64,000 nucleotides of DNA from Anaspis maculata (taxonomy: Eukaryota; Arthropoda; Insecta; Coleoptera; Scraptiidae). The stretch lies in assembly GCA_949128115.1 (NCBI GenBank), contig OX421964.1, positions 18,934,892-18,998,891 on the forward strand, written 5' to 3'. Position numbers and translations under genes: made by a program. Shown in pieces: positions 11,700 to 22,252 of this stretch (position 1 is its first letter; each line of letters begins with the position of its first letter). Under the pieces are notes generated by a model that did no database searches, was not told where the DNA came from, and saw only the letters and a program-made list of their open reading frames with translations.

Positions 11700-12270
11700 C
11701 TGTCATTTCATCATGACTCATTCACACTTGACTTTTGTTCAGATCATTTGGGAAAGGATTTTCCAGCAACCAACCAAGCAATACGCATGGGTTTCTTTGA
11801 CGTGTTCTTCCCATGTGTGCCTGTCAGCGAATACATCACTTTTCCTTTGCGATCAAATTGACAGTTTGCCATGTTTCATGATTTCTTGTTTTGTTTTGTT
11901 AATCTGCTTTTGTGTTCATTTCATTGTTGTAAATTCCTGCATTGTCTAAATAATTTGTAATGCTTTTTCTTGTTTCATTTGTTCGTGTTTTGTTGTTCTT
12001 TATTCATGTTGTGTCATTTTATCACTGTCAATTCTTTGTTGTTAGGTGTTTTGAGAAAAGAAACAAATTCATTCAGAAACTTTACTCATGATTTTCAATA
12101 AACATTCATTTTGCTTGCATTTCATTCGTGTTTCATTCAAGAATCAAACCTCATCCCCAACGACACATTCTCATCTCGAGTAAGAACTCAACACAACGTA
12201 GGTAAAAGGTAAACAACGACAAGAAGGGAAGGAATAACGACGATCGCAGCCGAACATCGAAAACGGGGTT
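11700..12270 (+). mobile_element. LTR-like sequence
   Basis: This segment shares phrases with 6960-7100 and contains a polyadenylation-type CAATAAACATTC near 12098. It runs into TACTACAGAGTGG and the 29-bp primer-site-like repeat. The layout suggests the 3' part of a retrotransposon LTR followed by its primer-binding region. No downstream gag or pol was found in this orientation. Confidence 0.35.
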
Positions 12271-12396
12271 ATACTACAGAGTGGTCCTCATGACCAGGAT
12301 ACATTACAGAATGGTGCCGTGACCAGGATACACTACAGAATGGTGCCGTGACCAGGATACACTACAGAATGGTGCCGTGACCTAGGTATACTACAG
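12271..12396 (+). repeat. 29-bp tandem repeat (primer-site-like unit)
   Basis: The phrase GACCAGGAT starts at 12292, 12321 and 12350, and a variant at 12379, giving an exact 29-base period with TACAGAATGGTGCCGT between. The array is interrupted at 12396 by a DNA transposon and resumes after it at 13353 (CAGAAAAGGTGCCATCGACC). A single copy occurs at 7197-7225. Confidence 0.85.
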
Positions 12397-13352
12397 GGGC
12401 CCTATTTTCGGTACACGTGATCTGTTCCCCGGCGATCACCGGGGAACGCCGGTGAAGTGATCAGTTCCCCGGTTCTGAAAGTGGTATTTTCGTGACCACT
12501 TTTTCGGCTATACTCGTACATGTCCGTGTAATGTCGAAGCTTGGCTGTCAGCTGTGATATTTGAAATCGAATTGTAGTTTTTCGAAACCTACCTACTTTT
12601 GCTATTTATTAACATGGAATCTGCCGGCCCAAGCTTCAAGAGGCCACGATTGGATGCGATTTCCGAAACTCAAAAAGAAAAACTGACCGAACTCATGGCC
12701 AAGAACCCCATATATCCTTGTGAACTTGCTACGGTCAGCCGGCTTCCTTCCCCGGGTACTGGGATAAATGGCGTGACTAGTTCTGTGATGTGCCGGGCCT
12801 GAAGTTCACAAGTCACACTGAAGTCTTTTAATTGTCACGCGAAAATACTGCACAAACTGCACTTCTATGTCCACAAATCGTTTGCCGGGTTGGCGCGCAT
12901 CTTCTTCGGCCGTTCCAAGTCCGCGATTACATGGGCCGACAATGCCGCGTTCAATGGATCCATTTTACCAAATTATTTCAAGAAACTTTCGAAAAATTGG
13001 AGATTGGAACGTAAAATTGAAATTTTTGAAAGGACACCGAACGAGAATTTCAATTGTCAAAGTTATATCTATCATCTGTCATTTGGCGATTGTTTTAGTT
13101 GTATTTTTGGTGCATTCAGCGTTGCCAACCTATGAACAATGTGCTTTTTTTACTTTTTTTAGTGATTTTCAATTTAGACTCTTGGCAGTCCTTTGCTTTG
13201 ATTGACATAAGCAGGGAATGAGCTGTTCTCTCGGTAGCTCCTAGGAGAACGGGCGTGATCACGCGTGAATGTACCCGAAAATGCCGCTTCCCCTGTTTTT
13301 GAGGGAACAGTTCCTATAGGAACAGTTCACGTGTGCACCGAAAATAGGGCCC
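12397..13352 (+). mobile_element. Non-autonomous PIF/Harbinger-like transposon
   Basis: The 956-bp element starts GGGCCCTATTTTCGGT and ends with its reverse complement. It is flanked by a 3-bp duplication CAG (12394-12396 and 13353-13355). Inner parts of the termini also match (CACGTGA then CTGTTCC). A 3-bp duplication and GGGCCC-type ends fit PIF/Harbinger. It encodes only a short fragment (next entry), so it could not move by itself. It sits inside the 29-bp tandem array, so it is younger than that array. Confidence 0.8.
12614..12802 (+). pseudogene. Short ORF inside Harbinger-like element, possible SANT/MADF-like start
   Basis: The frame starts MESAGPSFKRPRLDAISETQ and then has a helix-like KEKLTELMAKNP. 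That pattern resembles the beginning of Myb/SANT-like DNA-binding proteins that are the second gene of Harbinger elements. It runs out after about 63 codons with no full domain. It is best read as the residue of a deleted accessory gene; the family link is tentative. Confidence 0.35.
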
Positions 13353-14006
13353 CAGAAAAGGTGCCATCGACCACGTTACACTACAAGTTCATCATGGAAA
13401 TGCTAAAAAAGTAGGTACCAGAAAAAAATGAAAGAGAGGCGTCTTTGATTTTTTGAAAATATGCAGAGTCTAACGTCCTTGGAACCCTTTGAGTTTCGTT
13501 ATTAAAAAATTAATTGGTCGGAGAAAAAGTGTCAATAGTCGAAATTTTCATCGGTTCTCAAAACTGGATATCTTGGGCTTCGTTAGAGGATTTTAGATCT
13601 GTTTGAAGTGGTCGATGGCCAGATCCTTTGGTCATAAGATTTCAATTTTGCGGAATATCATAAAACCAAATATAAAATTTGCAAGGTGACAAAAATGAAG
13701 CAGTGAAAAATTTCTAAAAACAAACCATCCCCCGTTTTTTCAAACTTTTTTTTTAACTTCTCTTGAACTATTTCATCTACATCTCTGGGATAATAGCTGA
13801 GAAATTGCGAATTCTTGTTGCTGAAAATGGAAACGTTTGACAGGTAACCTCCGCTTCACTGACGTTCGCCTACCTTCTATTGACAATAATTTTTTGCTAT
13901 TGGTTGAAAAGCAGTTTAATAATATTCTCCATCAAAGAACCGCTTCCGATGTAATAATGAATCCATTAGTAACGTAAAGTAAATGGATAAACTAGTTTAT
14001 TATAAT

Positions 14007-14118
14007 ACAAGTTTTATAAGACATCATATTGTCACACGCGTTATTTTGAAGCACGAGGAGCTAAGCGACGAGTGATTCAATTGACGAATGTGACAATAGG
14101 TCTTATAAAACGTGTGTT
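14007..14118. mobile_element. Small MITE-like palindrome
   Basis: GTTTTATAAGAC and TATTGTCACAC at the left reappear inverted at the right (GTGACAATAGGTCTTATAAAAC). It is about 112 bp with no coding capacity. It is probably nested in the Tc1-like element. Confidence 0.6.
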
Positions 14119-14146
14119 ATGTATAATTTTTTCTATTTTGCAACTA

Positions 14147-14404
14147 TAGACCCTTTTCACATGACGTCACACGCACGTGTCGAATGGCTGATTCGGGGCA
14201 ACGTCAACATGATGTCAACTATACGTGTCAGTTTGTCAAAACTTTGTGCCACCAGTGACTTTCACACACCGACACCGACTGACAGATTGACGCACATGAC
14301 TGACGTAGCCCACGTGCCCCGTGACAGATAAGGCACATCTGACTGACGTTGCCCCGAATCAGCTGTTCAAGACGGATCTGCGTGACGTCAGTGTAAATGG
14401 TCTA
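14147..14404. mobile_element. MITE with TAGACC termini
   Basis: The left end TAGACCCTTTTCACATGACG and the right end, read in reverse complement as TAGACCATTTACACTGACG, are inverted repeats. A second inner pair, CTGATTCGGGGCAACGTCA and TGACGTTGCCCCGAATCAG, is near perfect. The element is about 258 bp, has no ORF of note, and is nested in the larger Tc1-like element. Confidence 0.75.
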
Positions 14405-15049
14405 TTCCATGCTTTTTTTAATGAAAAAATGTGAAATATGTGCCTCTGCTAACAAAATTGTTGAGAATTGCTCTTGATGGTGAAAGCCCAGTTTATGAAA
14501 ATGCAATGAGCCGGATTTTTCTGAAATAAAGCTCTTCTGCGAAGTGATGTCACCTAAGCTGTCTCTTCTGTCTGTACTGGCATGTCGATCTCATGCCCGC
14601 AGATATTGCCAACATTTGGAATAAAAAAGATGCGTATCGAAATGGAGCCTCTTACGATACGCAAATGACGTCATTTGAGTATCGAAATGACTTTCTCATG
14701 AACGCAAAATAGAAAAAGTTGTATTTTTTTTAAATAGGTATATGCACGAGGGTATGCATCTTTTGAAGACAAGACTTCTGATTTGGCCATATCATTGACT
14801 TGCATTGGGCACAATTTCACCAAAATTGCTTTGCCTTCAGCCTTGAAAAAATTGTCTTCGGCGTGCCTAGCACACCCATTAGCTGGGTTGAAATAAAGTG
14901 TATTGCGGCTGATGCCTGCACACAGTTCCTCGTTAAGGTTGACACCGAATCAGTTGGAACTTTCGTTTACACGGAATAAGTGAGAAGGAATTGTTTTGCT
15001 AAGATTTCAGGACAAACTACAGAGGCAGATGCTGAGGAATTATCTTTGT

Positions 15050-15158
15050 GGGGTCTCCTGTAGCTCGCAGGAGAGCCGCTACCCTTCTAGGCATCTCCTG
15101 CACCAGATTTTACAAAAAATTGTGAGGAATAGCTTCCCATTCAACCTGAATTGCATTC
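15050..15158 (-). pseudogene. Tc1-like transposase C-terminal relic
   Basis: On the minus strand the frame reads QVEWEAIPHNF, one stop, then EMPRRVAALLRATGDP. This is the conserved C-terminal motif of Tc1 transposases (W..IP..., SMPRR...., ..RGG). No catalytic DDE part was found upstream on the same strand, so only the tail survives. Confidence 0.7.
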
Positions 15159-16032
15159 ACAACACCATTCACTGATTCATTGCACTACTTCATTCGTCAC
15201 CATGTAGAAACTTAATTTGGTGTTCTGTTATTCCGCAAAATTCGTATCTGATGACAAAGGGATCGGGCCACCGACCACTTCAAACAGATACAAAATCGTC
15301 TAACCGAGTCCCAAGATATCCAATTTTAGAAACCGATGGAAATTTCGCCTATCACACTTATTTTGTTGATCGGTGTAGTTAGAGGTTATGATGGTAATTT
15401 GGCATATTCACCTGTAGCGAGGTTCATTATTGAACTCAGCAGGGCCGCCAAGAGCTTCGCCTGGCCCCGATGTTGGATATCACTTAAGGGCTACCTTCTT
15501 GAAAATATTTTGAGCCCTCGGGCGAAGTGGGGGCCGCAGGCGAGATTTAGGTATTAGGCGATAATAGTATTACGTATTTCCACCAACTGAAGCAAGAAGA
15601 ACGACAAAAACAAACAAAAATTGAGCTTCTTGCTATGCGAAGTCCTATTCACCAAAGTAGTAGATTGTTAGTGAATTTCTTCTTCTGCCAGTGTGAAATT
15701 GCTTCTCTTCAAATTTCTGACAGTTTTGAGAATGAATTCTGCTGGTTCAGGCAGACAGTAAAAAAACCAGGTTTTTGTTATAGGGTTTTTCAACTTTTTT
15801 ACTTTTTTTTTGTCAGTGGATCTTGGAACGAATTCTCTCGCGCTCTTGTTATGTCTCGTTGATGGCTTGTTTTTTTTCTTCTGGAAACTGGAAACCCAAT
15901 GTTCACTACAATGTAAACGTTGCTTTCATCTTCCGTCACTAGACTGCACCATCTGAGTTCTATGACGGTCATGCAATTCCAAAAGCTGCTTTCAGGTTGA
16001 GTAGGGGCATTCTTGATTGAATAACTCATATA

Positions 16033-17790
16033 CCGGGTGGGCCATAAAAAACCGTGCTCGGAATTTTTCAGTCTATTTTTTTTTTATTTTATTTTTTTTA
16101 TTTTATTTTTTATTTTATTTAATTGTTTTATTTTACGAGGCGGCATTCAGCTATAAAGCTGCTCTACCATGCAACCTCGGGGACAGCACAAAATATCCAT
16201 GGATGAAGTAGGATTCGAACCCACACAGGGCAGCGCGAATGGTTTGGCTTGCCATCACCTGTACCACTCGGCTACCGCCGCTCCGTCTAAAATTTTTATT
16301 CCTCTACCGAATTCATTAAACTTTTCAGCACTGGATAACCAATTGAAAATAAAAATAAAGAAAATAATAATAAGCTTGAAAATAAGCCTTCTTCGGTTCT
16401 CGTTGCTTTTTATTGAAGGTTACCAGGAAGTCAAAACCAATGATGTATTATGAAGGAATAGTCCTTTTTTGTCAATTCGAGACCACAATCAATAAAATCG
16501 GGTCTACTGCTGAGGAGCTATCACGAGTTGAAGCAAAGCCTACTTTCCGTCTTTTTCATTTCCGCACAATTGACCCAAATTTAGGTATCCTGCCCGCCAA
16601 TCCGCCATATGCTCATTTCTTAACCGATTTTGTTGAACTTTGTATCAATGGCTAGCCAATTAGACAGGCTACCTTTGTCATATGACAAAATTACCGACCT
16701 GTCAAAAATCCAAGATGGTGGAAGCAATTGAATATAGAATTTATTTCGTCCCCATTGCTTTTCAATAAAAATTAGCAGGAAGTAGCGATAATTATTATGA
16801 AGGAATAGACCTTCCTCGACAATTCAAGATTGCAACCAATCAAATCGGGTCATCTGCTGAAGAACTACGGCCAGTTGAAGCGAAGCCTACTTTCCGTTTT
16901 TCTATTCCAACAAGGACGAATAAGGTCCATTTTCAATAACTTCTGCCATCTTGAATTCTGACATGTTGGCCATTTTCTTCTATGAAAATGGCAGCGTGTC
17001 CAATTGGCTAGCCATTGATCCCAAATTTAAAAAAAAACGGTGGGGAAAAAAAAGATATGGCGGGCAGGATTCCTAAATTTGGGTCATTCATGCGAGAATA
17101 AGGAATCGGTAGGTAGGCTTCGCTTCAACTCACCGTAGCTCCTCAGCAGTTGACTCGATTTGATTGGTTGCGGTCTTGAATTGTCAAGAAAGGTCTATTT
17201 TTTCATAATAATAATTGGTTTTGACTTTCTGCTAATTTTAAATCAAAAGCAATGAGGACAAAAGAAATTATATTTTCAATTGCTTCCGCCATCTTGGATT
17301 TTGACATGTACGTCATTTTCTCATATGAAAAAGATAGCCTGTCCAATTCGCTAGCCATAAACACCTTTGAGAAAATTGGTTGAGAAATGAGCAAATGGCG
17401 GATTGACGGGCAGGATATCTAAATTTGGATCGATTATGCGGAAATGAAAAAAACGGAAAGTAGGCTTCGCTTCCACTCGCAATAGCTCTTCAGCAGATGA
17501 CACAATTTTACTGGTTGTGGTCTTGAATTGACAAGAAAGGTCTATTCCGTCATAATACATTATTGGTTTTGACTTTCTGGTAACTTTCAATAAAAAGCAA
17601 CGAGAACAAAAGAAGGCCTATTTTCAATTGTTTCTGCCATCTTCAATTTTGATATGTCGGTCATTTTGAAATACGAAAGTGATAGCTTATTCAATTGGCT
17701 AGCCAATGCTGAAAAGTTCGATAGAATCTGTGGCGAAATAAGAATTTTAGAAGGAAAAATTCCGAGCACGGTTTTTTATGGCTCACCCGG
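16033..17790. mobile_element. Composite fold-back transposon with TA target site
   Basis: The ends CCGGGTGRGCCATAAAAAAC are inverted repeats of about 35 bp and are flanked by TA on both sides (16031-16032, 17791-17792), as for Tc1/mariner-type MITEs. The inside is itself folded: about 16395-16640 (GTCAAAACCAATGATGTATT...) returns inverted at about 17380-17600, and CTAGCCAAT and GCAAAGCCTACTTTCCG motifs recur several times in both orientations. A SINE is inserted near the left end. No transposase is encoded. Confidence 0.8.
16077..16285 (-). mobile_element. tRNA-derived SINE (Leu/Ser-like head)
   Basis: Read on the minus strand from 16285, the head GGAGCGGCGGTAGCCGAGTG carries a box A and is followed by a box B GGTTCGAATCC at about 16209-16219. 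The distance between them suits a class II tRNA with a variable arm. It ends in a long A-rich tail, seen on the plus strand as T runs at 16077-16132. It lies inside the fold-back element just after its left terminal repeat. Confidence 0.75.
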
Positions 17791-17851
17791 TATAATGATA
17801 ACTGCAAAGGAGTTGGCCCAGGATTAACAATTGCACAGAATAGAAACTTAC

Positions 17852-18072
17852 ATATACGTGTCCTCGAGGACGAATATCCTGACTGCGCTGTAGACTATGA
17901 CGACCATGAGAGGAGCACCCCAGCCAAGGGCGTAGAACCATTTCATGGTGACTTCGTCCCTCACGAAAACTACGACCAGGGCTAAATGAAGGTGCAGACC
18001 TTCGCAGAACATCCACATGTAGTTGGCCAGCATCAAGTAATGGACGAGGAGATGAAGGGCCTGGCACCAAAC
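17852..18072 (-). CDS. Exon of class B neuropeptide GPCR, DH31/calcitonin receptor-like (TM3-TM4)
   Basis: Seen: a 221-nt minus-strand exon follows TTTTCAG (acceptor) and ends before GTAAGT (donor). It encodes WCQALHLLVHYLMLANYMWM, then FCEGLHLH, and later MKWFYALGWGAPL. Family knowledge: the Cys at the top of TM3, the N.-W...EG..L motif and the LGWG.P motif of TM4 are class B (secretin-family) receptor hallmarks. The wording is closest to insect DH31/calcitonin-like receptors. These are Gs-coupled plasma-membrane receptors for diuretic peptides. No other exon was recognised in the window, so the gene must have long introns or reach beyond it. The subtype is inferred from motif resemblance. 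Confidence 0.75.
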
Positions 18073-18389
18073 CTGAAAATCAACAGTCATTGAATACAGA
18101 TTCCCCTGAACCGGAATCTAGAGTGCTGGATTGTCTTATTACTAGAAATAACTTTCTCGATATTTTCTTAACCGATTGGGCCAAACCGCATGATCCTAGA
18201 ATTTATATTTTGAAATTTATGATTTTTTTCTTCAAGTGTTCGTCATTCCCCTTAGCTCCCATATCCCATATGTACCTACTATGAAACACAAGTTGTTTGG
18301 ATAAAGCTCAGCTATGAAAAATCACATACCTGAAGAAAGTACTTTGGCATCGATTCATTCGAAACTTCCGAAAAAACTTCTATTCCGTT

Positions 18390-18620
18390 ACAAAACAAAT
18401 AACACCTTCATCTAGTCGTGTCTTCAGTTCCAAGAATGAGGCAAACTTCCCATTATTTACCAAGCTTATTGATCAAATACTCACGCATCGTTCATTTGTG
18501 AGGGTATTTTGCATCTCTACACACAACACCTTCATCGACCAGTGTCTTCGGCTCCAACAAGACAAGCTTTCCATTATTTACCAAGTTTATTAAACACACT
18601 TACTGACGCATCGTTGATTT
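18390..18620 (+). repeat. Diverged tandem duplication of about 110 bp
   Basis: Two direct copies, about 18401-18507 and 18524-18620, share ACACCTTCATC, CCATTATTTACCAAG and GACGCATCGTT-type blocks. They differ at many sites. No coding content is seen. Confidence 0.6.
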
Positions 18621-18641
18621 GGACCTTGATAAAGTTGAAAT

Positions 18642-18777
18642 ACCGGGTGTTTATAAATGTTTGTGATCGCATCACCTTTGGAATCCGCTTCCGATCACTA
18701 CAATTGCGCCTGTTACTACGTTTTTCGGCCTGACCCATGCCTGCCGCGATCACAGTTTCTTAGAAACACCCCGTATA
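18642..18777. mobile_element. Short MITE, TA-flanked
   Basis: Left end TACCGGGTGTTTATAAATG and right end, in reverse complement, TATACGGGGTGTTTCTAAG are imperfect inverted repeats. Each is followed inward by TGTGATCGC. The total length is about 136 bp. Termini and TA flanks suggest a Tc1/mariner-type MITE. Confidence 0.6.
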
Positions 18778-20360
18778 TCTGCGAAACGTATATGAATAAT
18801 TCATAAACAGATGCAGGTATTTAGCCGTAATCTGCCAGAGATTCATTCTAAATGATCACTTGAAAATCTATAGTGGAAAATTACACATTCTCAATATTTT
18901 GAGCTGCAAAAATACAAAGGATACTTAAACGTAGGTAACATTATCAACAAATCAAGAAGTTAATAAATATAATTATGCAATATGACTTTGTTGGCAACCT
19001 ATTGTACCTAATTTAGTTTAAAACCCTTCCTTATTTATTCATTCTCAAGTTCCAAAGTTAGGAGACCAATAAGTGTGGTACCAAAGGAGGGATCATGAAT
19101 ATCAGTAAATATCCTAACATGGAAAAACTATTTTCATATAAGCTGTCTCAAAAGTATCGCACTCCGAGTCCACAGGAATATATGGAATCCATTCCAGAAC
19201 ACGAAAAAAAGATAAAGATATTGACGTTTATTTTTCAAAATATTTTTATGAAAGATCAAAAGGTGGAGTTTCCATCCCTTGCTTTTTTGTTATTCAAAGT
19301 TGGGAGTGATTTTGAGAAAATTGTAATTGACTGATTGAGAAATTATCACCAGTGGATGTGCCCGCTGAATTTCGGTTCACGATAGAGGGTGAGTCATAAA
19401 TCACAGAAACGTTCTCTCAGTTATACATGGTTATACCATTTCAAAATATTACAACGGACGGAATGTCAGACGACGTCCAAGCAATGAAGAGACCAACATT
19501 CAGAAAAAGTATATTCCATTTGTTGAAGCATGATTCTTTGAATTTTTGAGTCATTACGCCAATAAGCCTTTCTTTTTATTTTTATGTTTATTTGTTTGTT
19601 TTTTCTTTGTGTTTTCTGTTCTATCTGACGTGGATTTCTTTGTGCTTATGTGCCCACTCATTCATGTTATTTTTACCAATTCACTCACCTACTTCATTTA
19701 TTTAGCAATGTCTCTGGAAAATTTACGAATACGCTGTTTTTTTTTCAATTTTGGAAATGGTAGAGTTTCCAGAGGTTAAATGGAAGAACAGCTATAGTCC
19801 TCGACTACAAGCTGAATTTCGCCCCGTCGTTTAAGACAATGATGACCTTCTATTACAGAAACCTAGCTTTTGTCATTTACTAGTGAAACATATTTTCTTG
19901 GTACCTATTTTTTTTTTGAGATTTATGAAGTAGGTATATTAGATGGAAGCTCAGTGCACATTTCGTGGTTGATAATTTTCACTAATCAGTCTACCTTAAA
20001 CAGTTCCTTGAAATAATTTCGATAACGAAAATAGAGGGGACCAAGTTCCCACTCTTTGACTCCGCCAATGTCTTCAAAAATAAACGTCACAAAATATTTT
20101 AATTTTCTTCCTGTTCTTGAGTAGTTTCCATATATCCTTGATTTTGAACTTGGAAAGTGAATGTATTTGGGACACCTGTATATTACATCATTAAATGAAA
20201 TGAGGTAGGTACCTTTCCTGCGATTGCAAATTTGTTTTCTTTTGCTGTCAAAATGTCTTTGGCTTCGTGTTCCATTACTTTGCACTGCATTTTTTGAAAA
20301 ATCATACGTAATCTGAAAAAACTTCAACAGCAACGTGCTGTGCATTGGGTGAAGAGGGAA
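18778..20360. other. Non-coding stretch
   Basis: No gene is supported. Open frames at 19095-19334 and 19986-20345 (minus) show no domain and no splice partners. The RING gene repeat unit begins at its right edge. Confidence 0.45.
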
Positions 20361-20367
20361 CAGTCAC

Positions 20368-20634
20368 CTAATGAGGTGGTGGTTCATGTCCTGCTAATAT
20401 GTTGACGGAGTTCATCAGGTAGACAGAGAGGTACAATGGCTGTTGCTCGGGCTGTTGTGCCAAGCCGGACAACAATGAACAAAAACATCGTCTGAAAGAG
20501 CCCAAGACGTTTGAGGTTCCGTAAACTTCCAAACAATGCTTCAGAAAATAAGCTTGACTGAGAATAAAGGAACCTGTACCATGATAAAATTCAGTACAAA
20601 AGATGAAAAGTAACTCCAACGCGACCCCTTTCAT
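20368..20634 (-). other. Conserved divergent ORF upstream of RING copy A (uncertain)
   Basis: An 88-codon minus-strand frame contains GSFRRCFCSLLSGLAQQPEQ. The same block is open in divergent frames next to RING copies E (47171-47449) and F (63067-63477). Conservation may simply reflect recent duplication, because the three frames end differently. I do not recognise the protein. Confidence 0.2.
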
Positions 20635-20817
20635 TGTTGTGAAAGTTTAAGCGACCTCAAGGCCTTTGGGTACTTCTAGGTAATATTTTATTGTTCCCAA
20701 CTTGGCACAACAAGCATTGTAGTGTGTCTACCTGAGCTCCGTATCATTGTGTTCACCGAAGATAACAGCTCCCTTGGAGCCGAGCTTGGAGCTTTAGGTC
20801 AATCGTTCTTCAGTCGG

Positions 20818-20851
20818 TCAGTATTCAGCGAAACATCTTCGAAGGCAGTCG
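20818..20851 (+). promoter_or_regulatory. Inr plus DPE core promoter of RING copy A
   Basis: TCAGTA sits with its A at 20820, and AGTCG occupies +28 to +32 (20847-20851) relative to it. Both match the arthropod initiator (TCAGT) and downstream promoter element (RGWYV) at the exact required spacing. The implied 5' UTR is 62 nt. The same arrangement occurs at A+1 positions 24341 (B), 26831 (C), 29039 (D), 47739 (E) and 62755 on the minus strand (F). In B and C the first T of TCAGTA is C. No TATA box is evident. Start sites are inferred, not measured. Confidence 0.55.
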
Positions 20852-20881
20852 ACCGTATAGTGCAGTTTCTACTTCATAAAA

Positions 20882-21838
20882 ATGTCTAGTCTTGTGGAAC
20901 AGTTTCGCAAAAATATCCAAGATACAGTGCGTGGAGATCCAGACGCAACAAGACTCACCTCAAGGGCAGCTCTGCTGGAAATTCTAGACAGAGATGAAGA
21001 GTTCGCGAAGCAATCTTTGGAAGTCATCGAGGAAGAACTGATGTGTCCAATTTGCGCAAAAGTTGTGGTACAGGCTACAATAACCAATTGTCACCACTTG
21101 TTCTGCAGGTCGTGCATAACCACGTGGCGACAGGAAAAAGAAGACAATCCAACGTGTCCATATTGCCGGGCACCTATATTGCCACCTGACTCATCTGAAC
21201 AAATTGATGCTATTGTGGACGTGGTGAGTGTTCATTTGATTTTATTTAATTATTTTGGCTCCCCTTCCATAAATAGGCACCAATGTGTACGAATTATTCA
21301 ATCGAAGTTTGCAATCTGGACTGCCAGTTTTCAAACATTACTTCCCCTGTGGATTATCTCACCATGTAACTTTTACAACTTATAGACACTTTCGCATTGA
21401 CATTTGAATTATTGCTTAATTTTCTTTGCTGTATAGTACCTGCATGAATTTATCAACTTCACTAATTGAGTACTTGAGTTTCAATACTAACGTAATTCAG
21501 CATGTTAAATTTTTTTTATTGAAATAACTACTGTTCATCAATAAAACTTAAGGTGCAATTTTCCAGCCTCTGAGAAATATTTCGTATGTTCAACAACCCA
21601 CTTTGACTTATCCGTTGTTCTATTTTTGCAGGTCTCAGAAACGCATGATCCAGATCACAAAAGAAAGAAGAAGGATGAAATTGGAAGGCGGACAATCATG
21701 ATGGAAATTCAACAGATTCGCAAGTCTATAAAAGCCATGTGTAGTAGTCGGAGCAATCAAATCCACTTGGACGAAGTTGAGGACTTTAGATACCAGGCTC
21801 GATTTTTCAGCATGACCGATGGTTATGAATCGGATTAA
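20882..21838 (+). CDS. RING-type (C3HC4) zinc finger protein, copy A
   Basis: Two exons, 20882-21223 and 21632-21838, joined at GTG|GTGAGT ... TTTTTGCAG|GTC (phase 0), give 182 residues. RING ligands are Cys55, Cys58, Cys70, His72, Cys75, Cys78, Cys92 and Cys95 (CPIC, NCHHLFCRSC, CPYC). An acidic, helical N-terminal part precedes the RING. The tail is Lys-rich (KRKKKDE, about 124-130), then helical, and ends MTDGYESD. C3HC4 RING proteins usually act as E3 ubiquitin ligases that recruit an E2; the substrate is unknown here. The start is supported by conservation of the ATG and 5' UTR in all copies. The 3' UTR is split by a transposon, with the poly(A) signal AATAAA displaced to 23205-23210. 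This is first of four tandem copies. Confidence 0.85.
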
Positions 21839-21972
21839 GGGAATTTCAAGAGCACGTGTTTAAAATGTAATCCCGTGCCATCGTCGAAAGATATATTTTT
21901 GTACTTTTATATATTGTTCTCTTTAGGTGCAACGCGAGGGGTTAACCACTTCGAATTTTGGTGTCCCACATA

Positions 21973-22252
21973 TGCAATACTGCATTAGTATTGCATGGTA
22001 TTGCATAAGTATTGCATAGTATTGCATTGTATTGCATGCATAAGTATTGCATAGTATTGCATGCATAAGTATTGCATGAGTATTGCATAGTATTGCATTG
22101 TATTGCATGCATAGTATTGCATTGTATTGCATGCATAAGTATTGCATAGTATTGCATAGTATTGCATGAGTATTGCATAGTATTGCATAGTATTGCATAA
22201 GTATTGCATAGTATTGCATAAGTATTGCATAGTATTGCATAAGTATTGCATA
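21973..22252 (+). repeat. TATTGCATA satellite block, left
   Basis: About 280 bp of near-perfect TATTGCATAG, TATTGCATAAG and TATTGCATGCATAAG units, with 10- to 15-base spacing. Minus-strand frames of up to 110 codons (poly MQYYAIL-type) come from this repeat and are not genes. Confidence 0.95.

Larger units (their letters stand above)
13505..15385. mobile_element. Tc1-like element with long inverted repeats
   Basis: An inverted repeat of about 120-150 bp joins 13510-13657 and 15226-15378; both arms carry TGGATATCTTGGG and ATCTGTTTGAAGTGGTCG. Between them lies a transposase C-terminal relic on the minus strand (15050-15158) and two smaller MITE-like palindromes. Long subterminal inverted repeats around a Tc1-type transposase are a known Tc1/mariner layout. 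Exact termini and the TA duplication could not be fixed. Confidence 0.6.

Noticed and set aside
11331..11861. 176-codon plus-strand frame rich in Leu, Phe and Tyr
   Set aside because: It comes from a pyrimidine-rich degenerate repeat; no start context, domain or splice partner is visible.
20869..21087. Minus-strand 72-codon frame opposite each RING exon 1
   Set aside because: It is present opposite all six copies only because exon 1 is conserved; it reads antisense through the RING codons.
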